NCBI RefSeq assembly: GCF_001642955.1
Contig: NZ_LWSK01000033.1
Location: forward strand, 1-52,439
Direction: 5' to 3'
Origin: Rubripirellula obstinata
GTDB taxonomy: Bacteria > Planctomycetota > Planctomycetia > Pirellulales > Pirellulaceae
Length of the DNA: 52,439 nucleotides
In this document: positions 36,040-44,952 of the stretch, piece after piece
Numbering within the stretch: the first letter of the stretch is position 1
How the letters are laid out: every line of letters begins with the position of its first letter
Position numbers and translations under genes: made by a program
Notes under the pieces: model-generated
The model's database searches: none
Told to the model about the DNA's origin: nothing
Seen by the model: only the letters and a program-made list of their open reading frames with translations

Positions 36040-37422
36040 ATGTTTACTAGACGACAATTGCTGCAAAGCACGTCCGCCGGTTTTGGTTACTTGGCGTTTG
36101 CAGGACTGAGTAGCTTGGCGGCGGAAAAAGAATCGTTGCCAAGCACCAATCCGCTCGCACCGAAAAAGCCGCACCTACAACCTCGTGCCAAGCGCGTTAT
36201 CTTTCTGTGCATGCAGGGTGGGCCGTCGCACGTTGATACGTTCGACTACAAACCGCAATTGGAAAAGGATCATGGGAAAGCTGGTAAGTACGGCGGTCGC
36301 TTGTTGAAGTCTCCTTGGGAATTCAAACAACGTGGCGAAAGTGGTTTGTGGATCAGCGATCTGTTTCCGAAGGTCGCCAGCCACGCTGATGACATGTGCC
36401 TGATCCGATCGATGCAGTGCGATCAACCGGTTCACACGTCGGCGGTGACCGAAATGCATACCGGCACGGCGCAGTTCATTCGTCCTTCGCTGGGTGCGTG
36501 GACGTTGTACGGATTGGGCAGCGAAAACGAATCGCTTCCGGGATTCATCTCGCTTAGTCCGCCGGCTGGCACTTCGCGAAACTATGGGAACTCGTTCTTG
36601 CCTGCGATCTATGGCGGTACTGCTGTTGGTGGCAGCGGTTCGCGGGCACTCGCTCGGTTGGGCGTCGGAAACGGCGGTTTAGCGGTTCCCGACATTCAGT
36701 CATCGCGAATGGATACTCGTCAGCAGCGAAAACAACTCGACCTGATTCAATCGCTGAACCGAGAAAAGTTGCGACGCGAAGAGTTTGCGCCCGGCGTCGA
36801 AGGTGTGATCGAATCTTATGAACTTGCCTTTCGTATGCAGGACGCGATGCCCAAGTTGATGGACGTGTCCGACGAAACGCAGCGAACGCGTGACCTGTAT
36901 GGAATCGATAATGAATCGACCGCCAACTTTGGCAAGCAATGTCTGCTGGCTCGTCGATTTGCGGAAGCGGGTGTTCGGTTCATCGAAGTTTCGCATGGCG
37001 GGTGGGATCAACACACGCGATTGACGACCGACCATGCGGCGCGAGCACTCGGTTGCGATCAGCCGATTGCCGGTCTGCTGCAAGACTTGAAGGAACGTGG
37101 TTTGCTCGAGGACACGTTGGTGGTTTGGGGCGGCGAGTTTGGTCGAACGCCTGCGGCCCAAGGTGGCGATGGTCGCAACCATAACAACAAGGGTTACACC
37201 ACGTGGATGGCCGGTGGCGGAGTCAAAGGCGGTTACAGCTACGGCGAAACCGACGAACATGGTTACGAAGCGATCGAAAACCAGTGCCACATTCACGACT
37301 GGCACGCAACGCTGTTGCACTTGATGGGACTCGATCACGAGCGACTGACTTATCGCTACGCCGGTCGTGATTTCCGGCTGACCGACGTCCATGGATCGGT
37401 CGCCACGGACATTCTGGCTTAG
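36040..37422 (+). CDS. DUF1501 protein, Tat-type exported
   Basis: The frame extends upstream into the PSCyt1 gene, but ATG 36040 (MFTRRQLLQSTSAGFGYLAF) gives a twin-arginine-like signal and 460 residues, normal for the family. VIFLCMQGGPSHVDTFDYKP, shown in parts, and WGGEFGRTPAAQG match the alkaline phosphatase/sulfatase-like fold of DUF1501. It follows PSCyt1 by 7 bases and certainly shares its transcript; the two families nearly always travel together. The enzymatic role is not known. Confidence 0.92.
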   Translation: MFTRRQLLQSTSAGFGYLAFAGLSSLAAEKESLPSTNPLAPKKPHLQPRAKRVIFLCMQGGPSHVDTFDYKPQLEKDHGKAGKYGGRLLKSPWEFKQRGESGLWISDLFPKVASHADDMCLIRSMQCDQPVHTSAVTEMHTGTAQFIRPSLGAWTLYGLGSENESLPGFISLSPPAGTSRNYGNSFLPAIYGGTAVGGSGSRALARLGVGNGGLAVPDIQSSRMDTRQQRKQLDLIQSLNREKLRREEFAPGVEGVIESYELAFRMQDAMPKLMDVSDETQRTRDLYGIDNESTANFGKQCLLARRFAEAGVRFIEVSHGGWDQHTRLTTDHAARALGCDQPIAGLLQDLKERGLLEDTLVVWGGEFGRTPAAQGGDGRNHNNKGYTTWMAGGGVKGGYSYGETDEHGYEAIENQCHIHDWHATLLHLMGLDHERLTYRYAGRDFRLTDVHGSVATDILA

Positions 37423-37475
37423 GAACTGTCCCGAACAGCGATGCCACCCAATCCCAATTCCAACCCCAATTCCAA

Positions 37476-37535
37476 CCCGAACGCGCAAGCGAGGGATTTT
37501 GTTTGACGCGGAAATCCCTCGCTTACGCGTTCGGG
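37476..37535. repeat. Inverted repeat upstream of the BMC operon
   Basis: Arms starting CCCGAACGCGCAAGCGAGGG (37476-37499) and the complement (37512-37535), with one mismatch, lie after a run of short AATTCCAACCCC-like direct repeats at 37455-37480. It may terminate the DUF1501 transcript. Confidence 0.85.
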
Positions 37536-37604
37536 TTGGGAAATCGGGAAGTTGTTCCGGCCTACGTCTGAAACGCCCGGCATTTTGCTGAACGACCATT
37601 TGCA

Positions 37605-37620
37605 TGACAAATAACTGTCA
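37605..37620. promoter_or_regulatory. Candidate operator upstream of the BMC regulator
   Basis: TGACA-AATAAC-TGTCA is a small palindrome 100 bases before the DeoR-type gene, in the only long gap before the BMC operon. DeoR proteins bind short inverted repeats near their own promoters. No firm -35/-10 pair could be placed. Confidence 0.25.
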
Positions 37621-37719
37621 TCTAGCGGCAGTCATGTCGCCCTTTTATTTGACCTAAATCACCTTTGTTGCCCAGTAGGTACTTGTTTTCGGATTCAACT
37701 GATAGAATACTAGCATCTT

Positions 37720-38622
37720 GTGATAGAAATCCGTCGCTTTGCGAGAGATGCTCTTTTGTCCACTAATAACCGCCGCGAGAAGCTTCGCGACCATATCCAG
37801 GCCTCCGGGTTTGCTGCGTTGGGGGAACTTGCGTGCTTGCTGGATGTCAGTGAATCGACGATTCGCCGCGATCTGGAATCGCTCGAGGAAGCTGGCGAGG
37901 CTCGTCGAACCCATGGCGGCGTTTATTGGACCGGTCAATCGGCGACGATTAGCGTCTTTCAATCAAGACAAGATGACGCTTGGCCTCGTAAGCAAGCGAT
38001 CGGCCAAATCGCTGACACGCTGATCGAAGACGGCGACACGATTCTGCTGGACGGTGGAAGCACGGTTTATGAATTGGCCCGGCGAATCGTCAATCGTCCG
38101 CTGCAGGTGGTCACCAACTCGCTGCCCGTTGCTCATCTTTTGTCCACCAGTGATTCGATTGACCTGATCATGGTTGGCGGATGCGTTCGCGGTCGAACTT
38201 CGGTCGCGATCGGTCCGATGGCTGACACGATGTTGGCTGGTATCAACGTTTCAAAGACGTTTCTTTCGGTTGCCGGGGTCACCAAGCGAGGCTTTTTCAA
38301 CAGCGACATGATGTTGGTGGAAAGCGAGAAGGCGATGATCGCCGCCGCGGATCAGACCATCGTTTTGACGGATCACACCAAGTTCGGAAAAGTCAGCCTG
38401 TCCCAGATATGTGGATTGCAAGACGTTGACCGGGTGGTCACCGACACCGGACTCGATTCCAAGTGGAATTCAGTATTGGAAACGGCGGGCGTCGAACTAA
38501 TGTTGGCATCAAGTGCCGAACACGCAGACCCGAATACGTCACGCAAAACTTCGCAAAATCATTCCGGCGGCGTGCCGCCTTTAAACCATTCTCCTCAATC
38601 CGGTTCGTCCATTTCATCATGA
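37720..38622 (+). CDS. DeoR family regulator of the BMC operon
   Basis: The most upstream start is GTG 37720; TTG 37756 (STNNRREKL) would fit the family better. The N-terminal HTH shows [20 protein letters not shown], the DeoR recognition helix, followed by RRTHGG. The C-terminal DeoRC sensor domain contains [19 protein letters not shown] and [10 protein letters not shown] and should bind a sugar phosphate. About 40 extra residues, low in complexity, end the chain. Its stop overlaps the PduL start (ATGA), so it is the first gene of the operon and probably represses it until an intermediate appears. Confidence 0.92.
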   Translation: MIEIRRFARDALLSTNNRREKLRDHIQASGFAALGELACLLDVSESTIRRDLESLEEAGEARRTHGGVYWTGQSATISVFQSRQDDAWPRKQAIGQIADTLIEDGDTILLDGGSTVYELARRIVNRPLQVVTNSLPVAHLLSTSDSIDLIMVGGCVRGRTSVAIGPMADTMLAGINVSKTFLSVAGVTKRGFFNSDMMLVESEKAMIAAADQTIVLTDHTKFGKVSLSQICGLQDVDRVVTDTGLDSKWNSVLETAGVELMLASSAEHADPNTSRKTSQNHSGGVPPLNHSPQSGSSISS

Positions 38623-39365
38623 GCATGACTGTCGATCGATCTCAAATTGAATCCCTCGTTCGCGATGCGATTCGTCAATCCATGTCTGGCGCGGGTGTTG
38701 CCGCTTCGCCCGCAAGTTCTTCGGCGAGTCCTTCTTCGCAGCCGGCCGGTTGGGTCGATGGAAAACCAAACTTGCGAGTCAGCATTTCGGCTCGCCATTG
38801 TCACCTAACCGACGAACACGTCGAGATCTTGTTTGGTGCTGGCAGCGTTTTGGAACCCGACAAAGATCTTTACCAAGATGGCTTTTACGCCGCCAAGCAA
38901 ACCGTGATGGTGGTTGGCCCGCGTCGCCGCATGTTGCCCAACGTACGAGTGTTGGGGCCGACGCGTCCCTTCAGCCAACTGGAACTTGCGTTTACCGATT
39001 CAATTTCACTGGGCATCGACGCACCGGTTCGCCATTCGGGAAAAATCGAAGGCACACCGGGTTGCGTGTTGGTCGGGCCTGCCGGAAGCGTGCAGCTTGA
39101 ACAGGGCGTGATTCGCGCCGCTCGCCACGTCCACCTCAACGAACATGACGCCAATTTCTACGGCGTTTCAAATGGCGACATGATGCAATTGGTGATCAAG
39201 AGCAACGACTGCTCGGTCATCTTTGACGATGTCCTTGTCCGCGAAGACAAGGCCGCCAAGCTAGAAGTACACATTGATACTGACGAAGGCAACGCGTGCA
39301 ATTTGGATGCGGCTTCGGAAGTGTTTCTGCAAAAGATGCCCGGCGATTGTGCGTGCGGACATTGA
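38619..39365 (+). CDS. pduL: PduL-type phosphate acyltransferase with encapsulation peptide
   Basis: ATG 38619 overlaps the regulator stop and gives 248 residues. Residues 6-22 ([18 protein letters not shown]) form an amphipathic helix, then a Ser/Ala/Pro linker, the usual layout of a BMC targeting peptide. The PduL domains carry the zinc ligands in R59-H-C-H62-L and R169-H-V-H172-L. The enzyme converts acyl-CoA to acyl-phosphate, regenerating CoA inside the shell; here the acyl group is probably lactoyl. It is unrelated to Pta. Confidence 0.94.
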   Translation: MSMTVDRSQIESLVRDAIRQSMSGAGVAASPASSSASPSSQPAGWVDGKPNLRVSISARHCHLTDEHVEILFGAGSVLEPDKDLYQDGFYAAKQTVMVVGPRRRMLPNVRVLGPTRPFSQLELAFTDSISLGIDAPVRHSGKIEGTPGCVLVGPAGSVQLEQGVIRAARHVHLNEHDANFYGVSNGDMMQLVIKSNDCSVIFDDVLVREDKAAKLEVHIDTDEGNACNLDAASEVFLQKMPGDCACGH

Positions 39366-39370
39366 TTGAT

Positions 39371-39425
39371 GTAGCTGGGCCCGCCAGGGTTCAGTCAGCA
39401 CAGACTGAACCCTGGCGGGTCCAGT
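39371..39425. repeat. REP-like inverted repeat, family A, inside the BMC operon
   Basis: GTAGCTGGGCCCGCCAGGG.. and its complement (right end CCAGTC, decayed) lie between pduL and the first shell gene. Confidence 0.88.
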
Positions 39426-39481
39426 CAAGATGAAAACGATTCTTTACCTCCTGTTTCTGATTACGAAAGGCATCCAATTCG

Positions 39482-39781
39482 ATGGCAAAAATTAGTGAAG
39501 CGCTCGGCATGATCGAGACCAAGGGCTTTGTCGCCATGGTCGAAGCATCCGACGCAATGATGAAGGCCGCCAATGTTCAATTCCTCGGCTGGGACAAAGT
39601 CGGTGCTGGTTTAGCAGCCGTCTTCGTCACCGGTGACGTCGCTGCTGTGAAAGCTGCAACCGACGCTGGTGCCGCTGCTGCGGGACGCATTGGTGAAGTC
39701 GTCAGCGTTCAAGTGATTCCACGTCCCCACGGCGACCTGGAAAAAGTTCTCAAGTTGCCCGCCGCGACTGGCAAGAAGTAA
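39482..39781 (+). CDS. BMC-H hexameric shell protein 1
   Basis: The 99-residue protein is a single BMC domain. [20 protein letters not shown] is the family's start and [20 protein letters not shown] with VIPRPH its end. The pore loop carries G41-A-G43. Hexamers of such proteins tile the facets of the compartment shell. An 18-residue basic tail follows the domain. A repeat separates it from pduL, and 50 bases separate it from the second BMC-H gene. Confidence 0.97.
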   Translation: MAKISEALGMIETKGFVAMVEASDAMMKAANVQFLGWDKVGAGLAAVFVTGDVAAVKAATDAGAAAAGRIGEVVSVQVIPRPHGDLEKVLKLPAATGKK

Positions 39782-39831
39782 CAACCGCAACTTCTACTCC
39801 ATAAATTATCCATCAAAGAAAGATAGACAAG

Positions 39832-40101
39832 ATGAACGACGCAATTGGATTGATTGAAACCAAAGGCTTGCTGCCGCTCGTGGAAGCAACCGACGCGATG
39901 GCCAAAGCAGCCAACGTTGAAATCGTAAAGCGAGTTGACCTTGGCGGCGGATTGGTCACAACCGTGGTCAGTGGTGACGTCGGTAGCGTTCGCGCTGCTG
40001 TCGAAGCAGGTGCCGCTGCCGCAGCCTCCGCAGGCGAATTGGTCAGCAGCCACATCATTCCTCGGCCTGCCGAAGGTTTGATTGGCGCTTACTTTAGCTA
40101 A
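39832..40101 (+). CDS. BMC-H hexameric shell protein 2
   Basis: The 89-residue BMC domain starts AIGLIETKGLLPLVEATDAM and ends with the canonical HIIPRPAEGL. Its pore loop is G38-G-G40, different from the GAG of the first hexamer, so the two may pass different metabolites. It has no basic tail. The two genes probably arose by duplication. Confidence 0.97.
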   Translation: MNDAIGLIETKGLLPLVEATDAMAKAANVEIVKRVDLGGGLVTTVVSGDVGSVRAAVEAGAAAAASAGELVSSHIIPRPAEGLIGAYFS

Positions 40102-40148
40102 TCAGCGTTTCGTCACACCATCCCACCCATCACGGAAGATTTCCCCTC

Positions 40149-41408
40149 ATGCTTATTCTTGTTGCAAATCTGGGTTCCACCAGTTTCAAATACAAATTGC
40201 TAGACGTCAGTGGCGAACTAACCGCCGACGTTCGGCCCGATGATCGTGTGCTTGCACGCGGTGCGGTCGAACGAATCGGTGATGCCCAAGGTGACGGTGA
40301 ACCGACTAGCCGTTGTGAGGTCACCATTGGTGACTACCACCACGTCTACGAAATGCCGGTTCCCGATCATGGCATCGCAGTGCAATCGTGTTTGGATCAG
40401 TTGACCGACCCGCAACATGGTTGCTTGAAGGATGCTTCGGCGGTTTCTGCGATCGGTTTTAAAGCCGTTCACGGTGGTCGCAAAAGTGGAACGTTTTTGG
40501 TTGATGACGATGTGCTTGAAGCGATGGCGGAAATGAATGCGGCCGCGCCCGCGCACAACCCGCCCTACATCGCAGCAATGAAGTTGTTGCGAGATCGGTT
40601 CCCCAACTTGCCGTTGGTCGCCGCCTTTGAAACTGAGTTTCATGATTCGATCCCCGAGGCTCGTCGCGTTTACGCGATCCCGCCAAATTGGAGAGAAGAC
40701 TATCAAGTTCAAAAGTGGGGATTCCATGGTTCCAGTCACCGTTACGTTGCCGAACGCGCCGCCGAATTGTTAGGCCGTAAAGATGCACGAATCATTTCGT
40801 GTCACCTGGGCGGAAGCAATTCATTGACCGCGATCCAAAACGGTCAAAGCGTGATGACGACGATGGGCATGACGCCTCAAACTGGGTTGCCGCAAAATAA
40901 TCGAGTCGGTGATTTCGATCCGTTTGCTCTGCCGCTGTTGATGCAGCGAAGTGGCAAAACGCTCGAACAACTGCTCGCTGAACTTGCCAGCGAAGGTGGG
41001 ATCAAAGGAATCAGCGAACGAAGTGGCGATCTTCGTGATGTTGAATTGGCCGCCGAGGACGGTGACGCCAAGTCCCAACTAGCACTGAACGTTTTTGTCG
41101 AAGAAATTCGTCGGCACATGGGTGGCATGATTGTCGCCATGGGCGGCGTCGATGCGATCGTGTTTACGGCAGGCATTGGCGAGAATTCAGACATCGTTCG
41201 ATCGGCAGTTTGTAAGAACTTGGATTCACTGGGCATCCAGTTCGATGAAGAACGAAACCAGAACCACCGTGGCAGCAGTCCGCCCGAAGGAGGAAATCCG
41301 GGCGAGGGCTATCTGCATGCGGAATCGAGTTCGACACAAATTTGGGTTATCCCCACCAACGAAGAATGGATTGTCGCCAAACGCACCAAGTTAGCACTTA
41401 GCCATTAG
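40149..41408 (+). CDS. ackA: Acetate/propionate-type kinase of the BMC pathway
   Basis: The 419-residue protein has the ASKHA acetate kinase signatures: VANLGSTSFKYKL at the start, GFHGSSHRYVAERAAELLG, and FTAGIGENSDIVR. It turns acyl-phosphate plus ADP into acid plus ATP and is the energy-yielding end of the PduL branch. Near the C-terminus, residues 375-390 (GSSPPEGGNPGEGYLH) are a low-complexity insertion where other acetate kinases have a short loop. The last codons and the stop lie in a 7-base repeat array. Confidence 0.94.
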   Translation: MLILVANLGSTSFKYKLLDVSGELTADVRPDDRVLARGAVERIGDAQGDGEPTSRCEVTIGDYHHVYEMPVPDHGIAVQSCLDQLTDPQHGCLKDASAVSAIGFKAVHGGRKSGTFLVDDDVLEAMAEMNAAAPAHNPPYIAAMKLLRDRFPNLPLVAAFETEFHDSIPEARRVYAIPPNWREDYQVQKWGFHGSSHRYVAERAAELLGRKDARIISCHLGGSNSLTAIQNGQSVMTTMGMTPQTGLPQNNRVGDFDPFALPLLMQRSGKTLEQLLAELASEGGIKGISERSGDLRDVELAAEDGDAKSQLALNVFVEEIRRHMGGMIVAMGGVDAIVFTAGIGENSDIVRSAVCKNLDSLGIQFDEERNQNHRGSSPPEGGNPGEGYLHAESSSTQIWVIPTNEEWIVAKRTKLALSH

Positions 41409-41425
41409 CCACTAGCGATTAGCTT
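41391..41425. repeat. Heptanucleotide array TTAGCNN over the ackA stop codon
   Basis: Five consecutive 7-base units (TTAGCAC, TTAGCCA, TTAGCCA, CTAGCGA, TTAGCTT) cover the last four codons and the stop codon of the kinase gene. Matching arrays occur at 45821-45855 and, inverted, at 45931-45965. Confidence 0.85.
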
Positions 41426-41463
41426 TTTTCACTCTTCACCCTTCACACTTCAAACGTCCAAAC

Positions 41464-41778
41464 ATGTTTCTAGCACGCGTTACCGGATCCGTTGTCAGCA
41501 CTCAAAAGGTGCCAACGATGACGGGCCATAAACTGCTGATCGTCGAACCGTATCGGCTGGACGAGAAGAAGCGTGATCGCCTGGTCACGACGGGACGAAC
41601 CTTCATCACGTGTGACACGCTTGGTGCAGGTGAAGGTGACTTGGTTTTGGTGTGCCAGGGGAGTTCGGCACGCCTGACGCCCGAAACAAAAACGTTGCCC
41701 ATTGATGCCGTGATCACTGGCATTATCGACAGCGTCCATGTTGAAAAGAAGGCGGTCTACGACCGCAGCGACGACTGA
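41464..41778 (+). CDS. BMC-P pentameric shell protein 1 (EutN/CcmL family)
   Basis: The 104-residue protein has the EutN/CcmL pattern: MFLARVTGSVVSTQKVPTMT, then a beta-barrel with DTLGAGEGDLVLVCQGSSAR and AVITGIIDSV. Pentamers of this family cap the twelve vertices of the shell. It stands between the kinase and the aldehyde dehydrogenase, and it is the first of three pentamer genes in the operon. Confidence 0.96.
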   Translation: MFLARVTGSVVSTQKVPTMTGHKLLIVEPYRLDEKKRDRLVTTGRTFITCDTLGAGEGDLVLVCQGSSARLTPETKTLPIDAVITGIIDSVHVEKKAVYDRSDD

Positions 41779-41885
41779 ATGAATAACCGTGGCCTAGGCT
41801 TTTAGCCTGTGATGAATTTCATCTCGGGCAACACGCCCAAGTCACGGTCAAACCAAAACAACGAACCTCACCCGAGTCTTCTAAT

Positions 41886-43325
41886 ATGCAATTTGACGAA
41901 TCCATTATCCGCAATGTCGTGGCTCAGGTCTTATCCGAAGTCGGCCCCATGCCCGCTGGTAATTCTGGTCCACTTCACAAGCATGTTGCACCCGGTGCCG
42001 GTCGCAATGGTGTCTTCACCGATGTCAATGAAGCGGTTGCCGCCGCCAAACATGCTCAAGAACAGCTTCGCCTGCGAAGCATGGAAGAACGCAAACAAGT
42101 CATCGACATCATTCGCCGGATCAGCATCGATCAGTGCGAAGAGTTGGGCTTGATGGAGATGAAGGAAACGGGCGTCGGACGTCCTGAGCATAAGATCGAA
42201 AAACTCAAAACGCTCGGCGAGCTATCACCCGGCACTGAAATGCTTGAAACAAAAGCATTCAGCGGCGATCACGGATTGGCGATTATCGAGCGTGCTCCGT
42301 TCGGCGTCATCGCCGCGATCACTCCCGTCACGCACAGCTTGCCCACGATCACCGGCAACTCCGTGAGCATGATTGCCGGCGGTAATTCAGTCGTCGTCAA
42401 TCCGCACCCATCGGGTAAGAAGATTGCTGCAGAAGGCGTTCGCCGCTTCAACGCTGCGATCGCGGAGGAAGTTGGCATCGACAATCTGATCTGCGTGATC
42501 GCCGAACCAACGTTGGAGTCGGCCGACGCATTGTTCACTCATCGCGACGTTTCACTGATCTGCGTTACCGGTGGTCCCGCCGTCGGTCGCGCCGCACTTC
42601 GCAGTGGCAAACGAGCCATCGTCGCAGGGCCCGGCAACCCGCCAGTGGTGGTTGATGAAACTGCTGATCTGGACAACGCAGCGAAGTGCATCATTCAAGG
42701 TGCTGCTTACGACAACAATCTGCTTTGCATTGCTGAAAAAGAAGTCTTCGTTGTTGATTCAGTTTTCGACGACATGATGGCTGCGATGGAGCGAGCGGGT
42801 GCTTTGCGATTGGACGCCACGCAAGTTCAAACGCTCACCTCGAAAGCGATCGTCAAAGTTGGCGACGACCAACACGACGCTGCCGCCAAAGAATTCATCG
42901 GCCAAGATGCAGCAGTCCTCGCCCGTGCGGCTGGTGCTCATCCCGCGGAAGGTTGCGAGCTTGTCTTTGGCGAAACTGACGAACATCACCCGTTTGTCAC
43001 CGTCGAACAGATGATGCCGTTCTTGCCTTTCGTCCGTGCTCGCAACGTTGATCACGCGATCGCGATGGCTAAGGAATACGAACATGGTTTCCGTCACACC
43101 GCGATCATTCACTCACGCAATGTTAGCAACATGACCAAGATGGGCCGCGAACTTGATACGACTTTGTACATCAAGAATGGACCCAGCATGGCCAGCCTTG
43201 GGCTGGGTGGCGAAGGTTACCTATCGTTTTCAATCGCCGGACCAACGGGTGAAGGCGTGACGAATCCCAACACATTCACTCGCGAACGCCGATGCAGCAT
43301 GATCGACGAATTGCGAGTCGTCTAA
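41886..43325 (+). CDS. CoA-acylating aldehyde dehydrogenase with encapsulation peptide (PduP-like)
   Basis: The 479-residue protein belongs to the EutE/PduP group. Catalytic cysteine C281 lies in YDNNLLCIAEKE, and VTGGPAVGRAAL is the cofactor-binding segment. Residues 1-20 (MQFDESIIRNVVAQVLSEVG) form an amphipathic helix followed by a linker, a typical cargo signal. It should oxidise L-lactaldehyde to lactoyl-CoA with NAD, feeding PduL. Its TAA overlaps the next start (TAATG). Confidence 0.95.
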   Translation: MQFDESIIRNVVAQVLSEVGPMPAGNSGPLHKHVAPGAGRNGVFTDVNEAVAAAKHAQEQLRLRSMEERKQVIDIIRRISIDQCEELGLMEMKETGVGRPEHKIEKLKTLGELSPGTEMLETKAFSGDHGLAIIERAPFGVIAAITPVTHSLPTITGNSVSMIAGGNSVVVNPHPSGKKIAAEGVRRFNAAIAEEVGIDNLICVIAEPTLESADALFTHRDVSLICVTGGPAVGRAALRSGKRAIVAGPGNPPVVVDETADLDNAAKCIIQGAAYDNNLLCIAEKEVFVVDSVFDDMMAAMERAGALRLDATQVQTLTSKAIVKVGDDQHDAAAKEFIGQDAAVLARAAGAHPAEGCELVFGETDEHHPFVTVEQMMPFLPFVRARNVDHAIAMAKEYEHGFRHTAIIHSRNVSNMTKMGRELDTTLYIKNGPSMASLGLGGEGYLSFSIAGPTGEGVTNPNTFTRERRCSMIDELRVV

Positions 43326-43579
43326 TGCAAACCGCCAACGTTATCGGTAACGCAAGAGCGACCACGAAACACAGTTCGCTCGTCGGACAAAGGCTGGTGA
43401 TTGCTCAACCGGTTGGCGTCGAAGGTGGCCCGGATGGACCGCCTTTGTTGATTTTGGATTCACTCGGATGCCGTGTCGGCGACCAAGTGATGATCACCAG
43501 CGACGGATCCGCTGTCGATGACATTACCGGAGTAGATAATTGTCCCGCACGATGGAGTGTGTGCGGGTTGATTGACTGA
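43325..43579 (+). CDS. BMC-P pentameric shell protein 2 (EutN/CcmL family)
   Basis: ATG 43325 shares one base with the preceding stop and gives 84 residues. VIGNARATTKHSSLVGQRLV and DSLGCRVGDQVMITSDGSAV follow the EutN/CcmL pattern. The open frame begins at 43292, but the earlier ATG lies inside the dehydrogenase gene. It is the shortest of the three pentamers. Confidence 0.95.
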   Translation: MQTANVIGNARATTKHSSLVGQRLVIAQPVGVEGGPDGPPLLILDSLGCRVGDQVMITSDGSAVDDITGVDNCPARWSVCGLID

Positions 43580-43611
43580 ACTGATCGTACTGTTAAGCCA
43601 CGAAGTGGCGG

Positions 43612-43895
43612 CAGCACTTAGCCTGGGGCGTAAGCCCCAGGAACAAAGAAAGAAGAATTCAAGAGGCCCCGACGGGGCGACACGAACGCGACGATTGATT
43701 GCTTTCGCCCCTCTGGGGCTTGTGACTCGGTTGACTCGCGAAACCTGGGGCTTACCGGCCTGTCGATTGAATAGTAGATCCAAATTTATAGTCGCCTTTT
43801 GCTCCGCAAAAGCAGCGTTTGTGGACGCAACTTTCGCGGAGCGAAAGGCGACTATGATTTAAACGACAAGCCGTTACGCCCCAGGCTAAATGCTG
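43612..43895. repeat. Composite nested inverted repeat inside the BMC operon
   Basis: Outer arms CAGCACTTAGCCTGGGGCG.. (43612-43633) and the complement (43874-43895) differ by one base over 22. Inside lie arms ATAGTCGCCTTTTGCTCCGC (43788-43807) and its complement (43836-43855), and between these a GGCCCCGACGGGGCGA-type hairpin near 43664-43680. The 368-base gap contains no gene. Confidence 0.85.
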
Positions 43896-43947
43896 TCGTG
43901 CCTTCGGTACTGAGAAATTACGACTTGAAAGTTACTTAAAAAAACCT

Positions 43948-44619
43948 GTGTCTTCCATTCATCTTCCTGCCGAAATCACCCCAAGCATCGACATCGCGTC
44001 GATTGTTCGGCGAGTGATACATGAACTGAAGAAAATGGAAGTGGACGAAGTGATTTCCGAGCAGCCTGTCGAAACGCGAGCGACGACGTTTGTGTTCGAT
44101 CATCGCGTGATCACGTTGTCGGATATCGACGGCGTGCCAGCCGCGATGAACACGATTGAATTACCAGCGGGCGGAATTGTCACACCGGCAGTTCGTGACG
44201 TGCTTCGTAGCCGAGGGATTTCAATCTCGCGCACGACGTCGAAACCAGTTGTTAGCCAAGTCGGCAAGTCCGGCTCGAAATCAAAAGCTCACTCGCCGTT
44301 TCGCCCGATCCATCTGCAACATGATGAATCGATTGACGCGGCTCTTTTGGAATCCGTTAAAAAACAGCTTTCGATTCGTGGCATCAAACTTTGCAATCGA
44401 GCCAGTCGCGGCGTGATGTTATCCAGTCGCCCGGCAACCGCAGTCTATCGCTGCATCAGCGACAATGTTTCAGCGGTTTCGATCAACCGAATGGATGACG
44501 TGATTCGGTTCAAACAAGAACTCAAGCCGTCGGTCTACGTGCTGGACGCGCAACACCTGAATTTGATCGCGATCGTCAATGCGATTGCTCAAATTGCTAG
44601 ACACGGAGGCCAAAAATGA
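43948..44619 (+). CDS. Unknown BMC-associated protein with a cargo-like N-terminal helix
   Basis: GTG 43948 opens a 223-residue frame. Residues 13-32 (DIASIVRRVIHELKKMEVDE) look like the targeting helices of the other cargo proteins. VITLSDIDGVPAAMNTIELPAGGIVTPAVRD, given in parts, resembles a segment found in several BMC-linked proteins. The last 95 residues are arranged like an RpiB/LacA isomerase fold, with RASRGVMLSSRPATAVYR in place of the active-site loop, but lack its catalytic cysteine. The stop overlaps the next pentamer gene (ATGA). The function is unknown; the RpiB resemblance is weak. Confidence 0.8.
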   Translation: MSSIHLPAEITPSIDIASIVRRVIHELKKMEVDEVISEQPVETRATTFVFDHRVITLSDIDGVPAAMNTIELPAGGIVTPAVRDVLRSRGISISRTTSKPVVSQVGKSGSKSKAHSPFRPIHLQHDESIDAALLESVKKQLSIRGIKLCNRASRGVMLSSRPATAVYRCISDNVSAVSINRMDDVIRFKQELKPSVYVLDAQHLNLIAIVNAIAQIARHGGQK

Positions 44620-44906
44620 AGATGGCTCGAGTCGTCGGGAACACAACGCTGGCAAGGATGCATCCTGCAATGCACTCGTCGACCTTGCGATGCGTCGAAG
44701 TGATTGGATCGATCGACGAGATTGACAATCTGACACCGGGCGGCGACTTGATTGTCGCCTGGGATACTTGCGGATCCAGTGTCGGTGACCTCGTCGCACT
44801 CGCCGAGGGCCCCGAAGCCGCAGCACCGTTCAAACCGGACATCAAACCCATTGATGCCTCCATCGTGGCCATTTTGGATTCCTACGATATCCAGAAGCCG
44901 AATTAG
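44616..44906 (+). CDS. BMC-P pentameric shell protein 3 (EutN/CcmL family)
   Basis: ATG 44616 overlaps the unknown cargo gene's stop and gives 96 residues. KMARVVGNTTLARMHPAMHS and DTCGSSVGDLVALAEG fit the EutN/CcmL fold, and ASIVAILDSYDI its end. Three different pentamers suggest either specialised vertices or mixed shells, as reported for other BMC types. Confidence 0.95.
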   Translation: MKMARVVGNTTLARMHPAMHSSTLRCVEVIGSIDEIDNLTPGGDLIVAWDTCGSSVGDLVALAEGPEAAAPFKPDIKPIDASIVAILDSYDIQKPN

Positions 44907-44952
44907 TCTCCATTAACCCGCTAACTTTTCCTTTTCATCAACGAGTTTCACC

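Noticed and set aside
43612-43895. Insertion sequence in the BMC operon
   Set aside because: There are inverted arms but no transposase frame; it is a composite of small palindromes.
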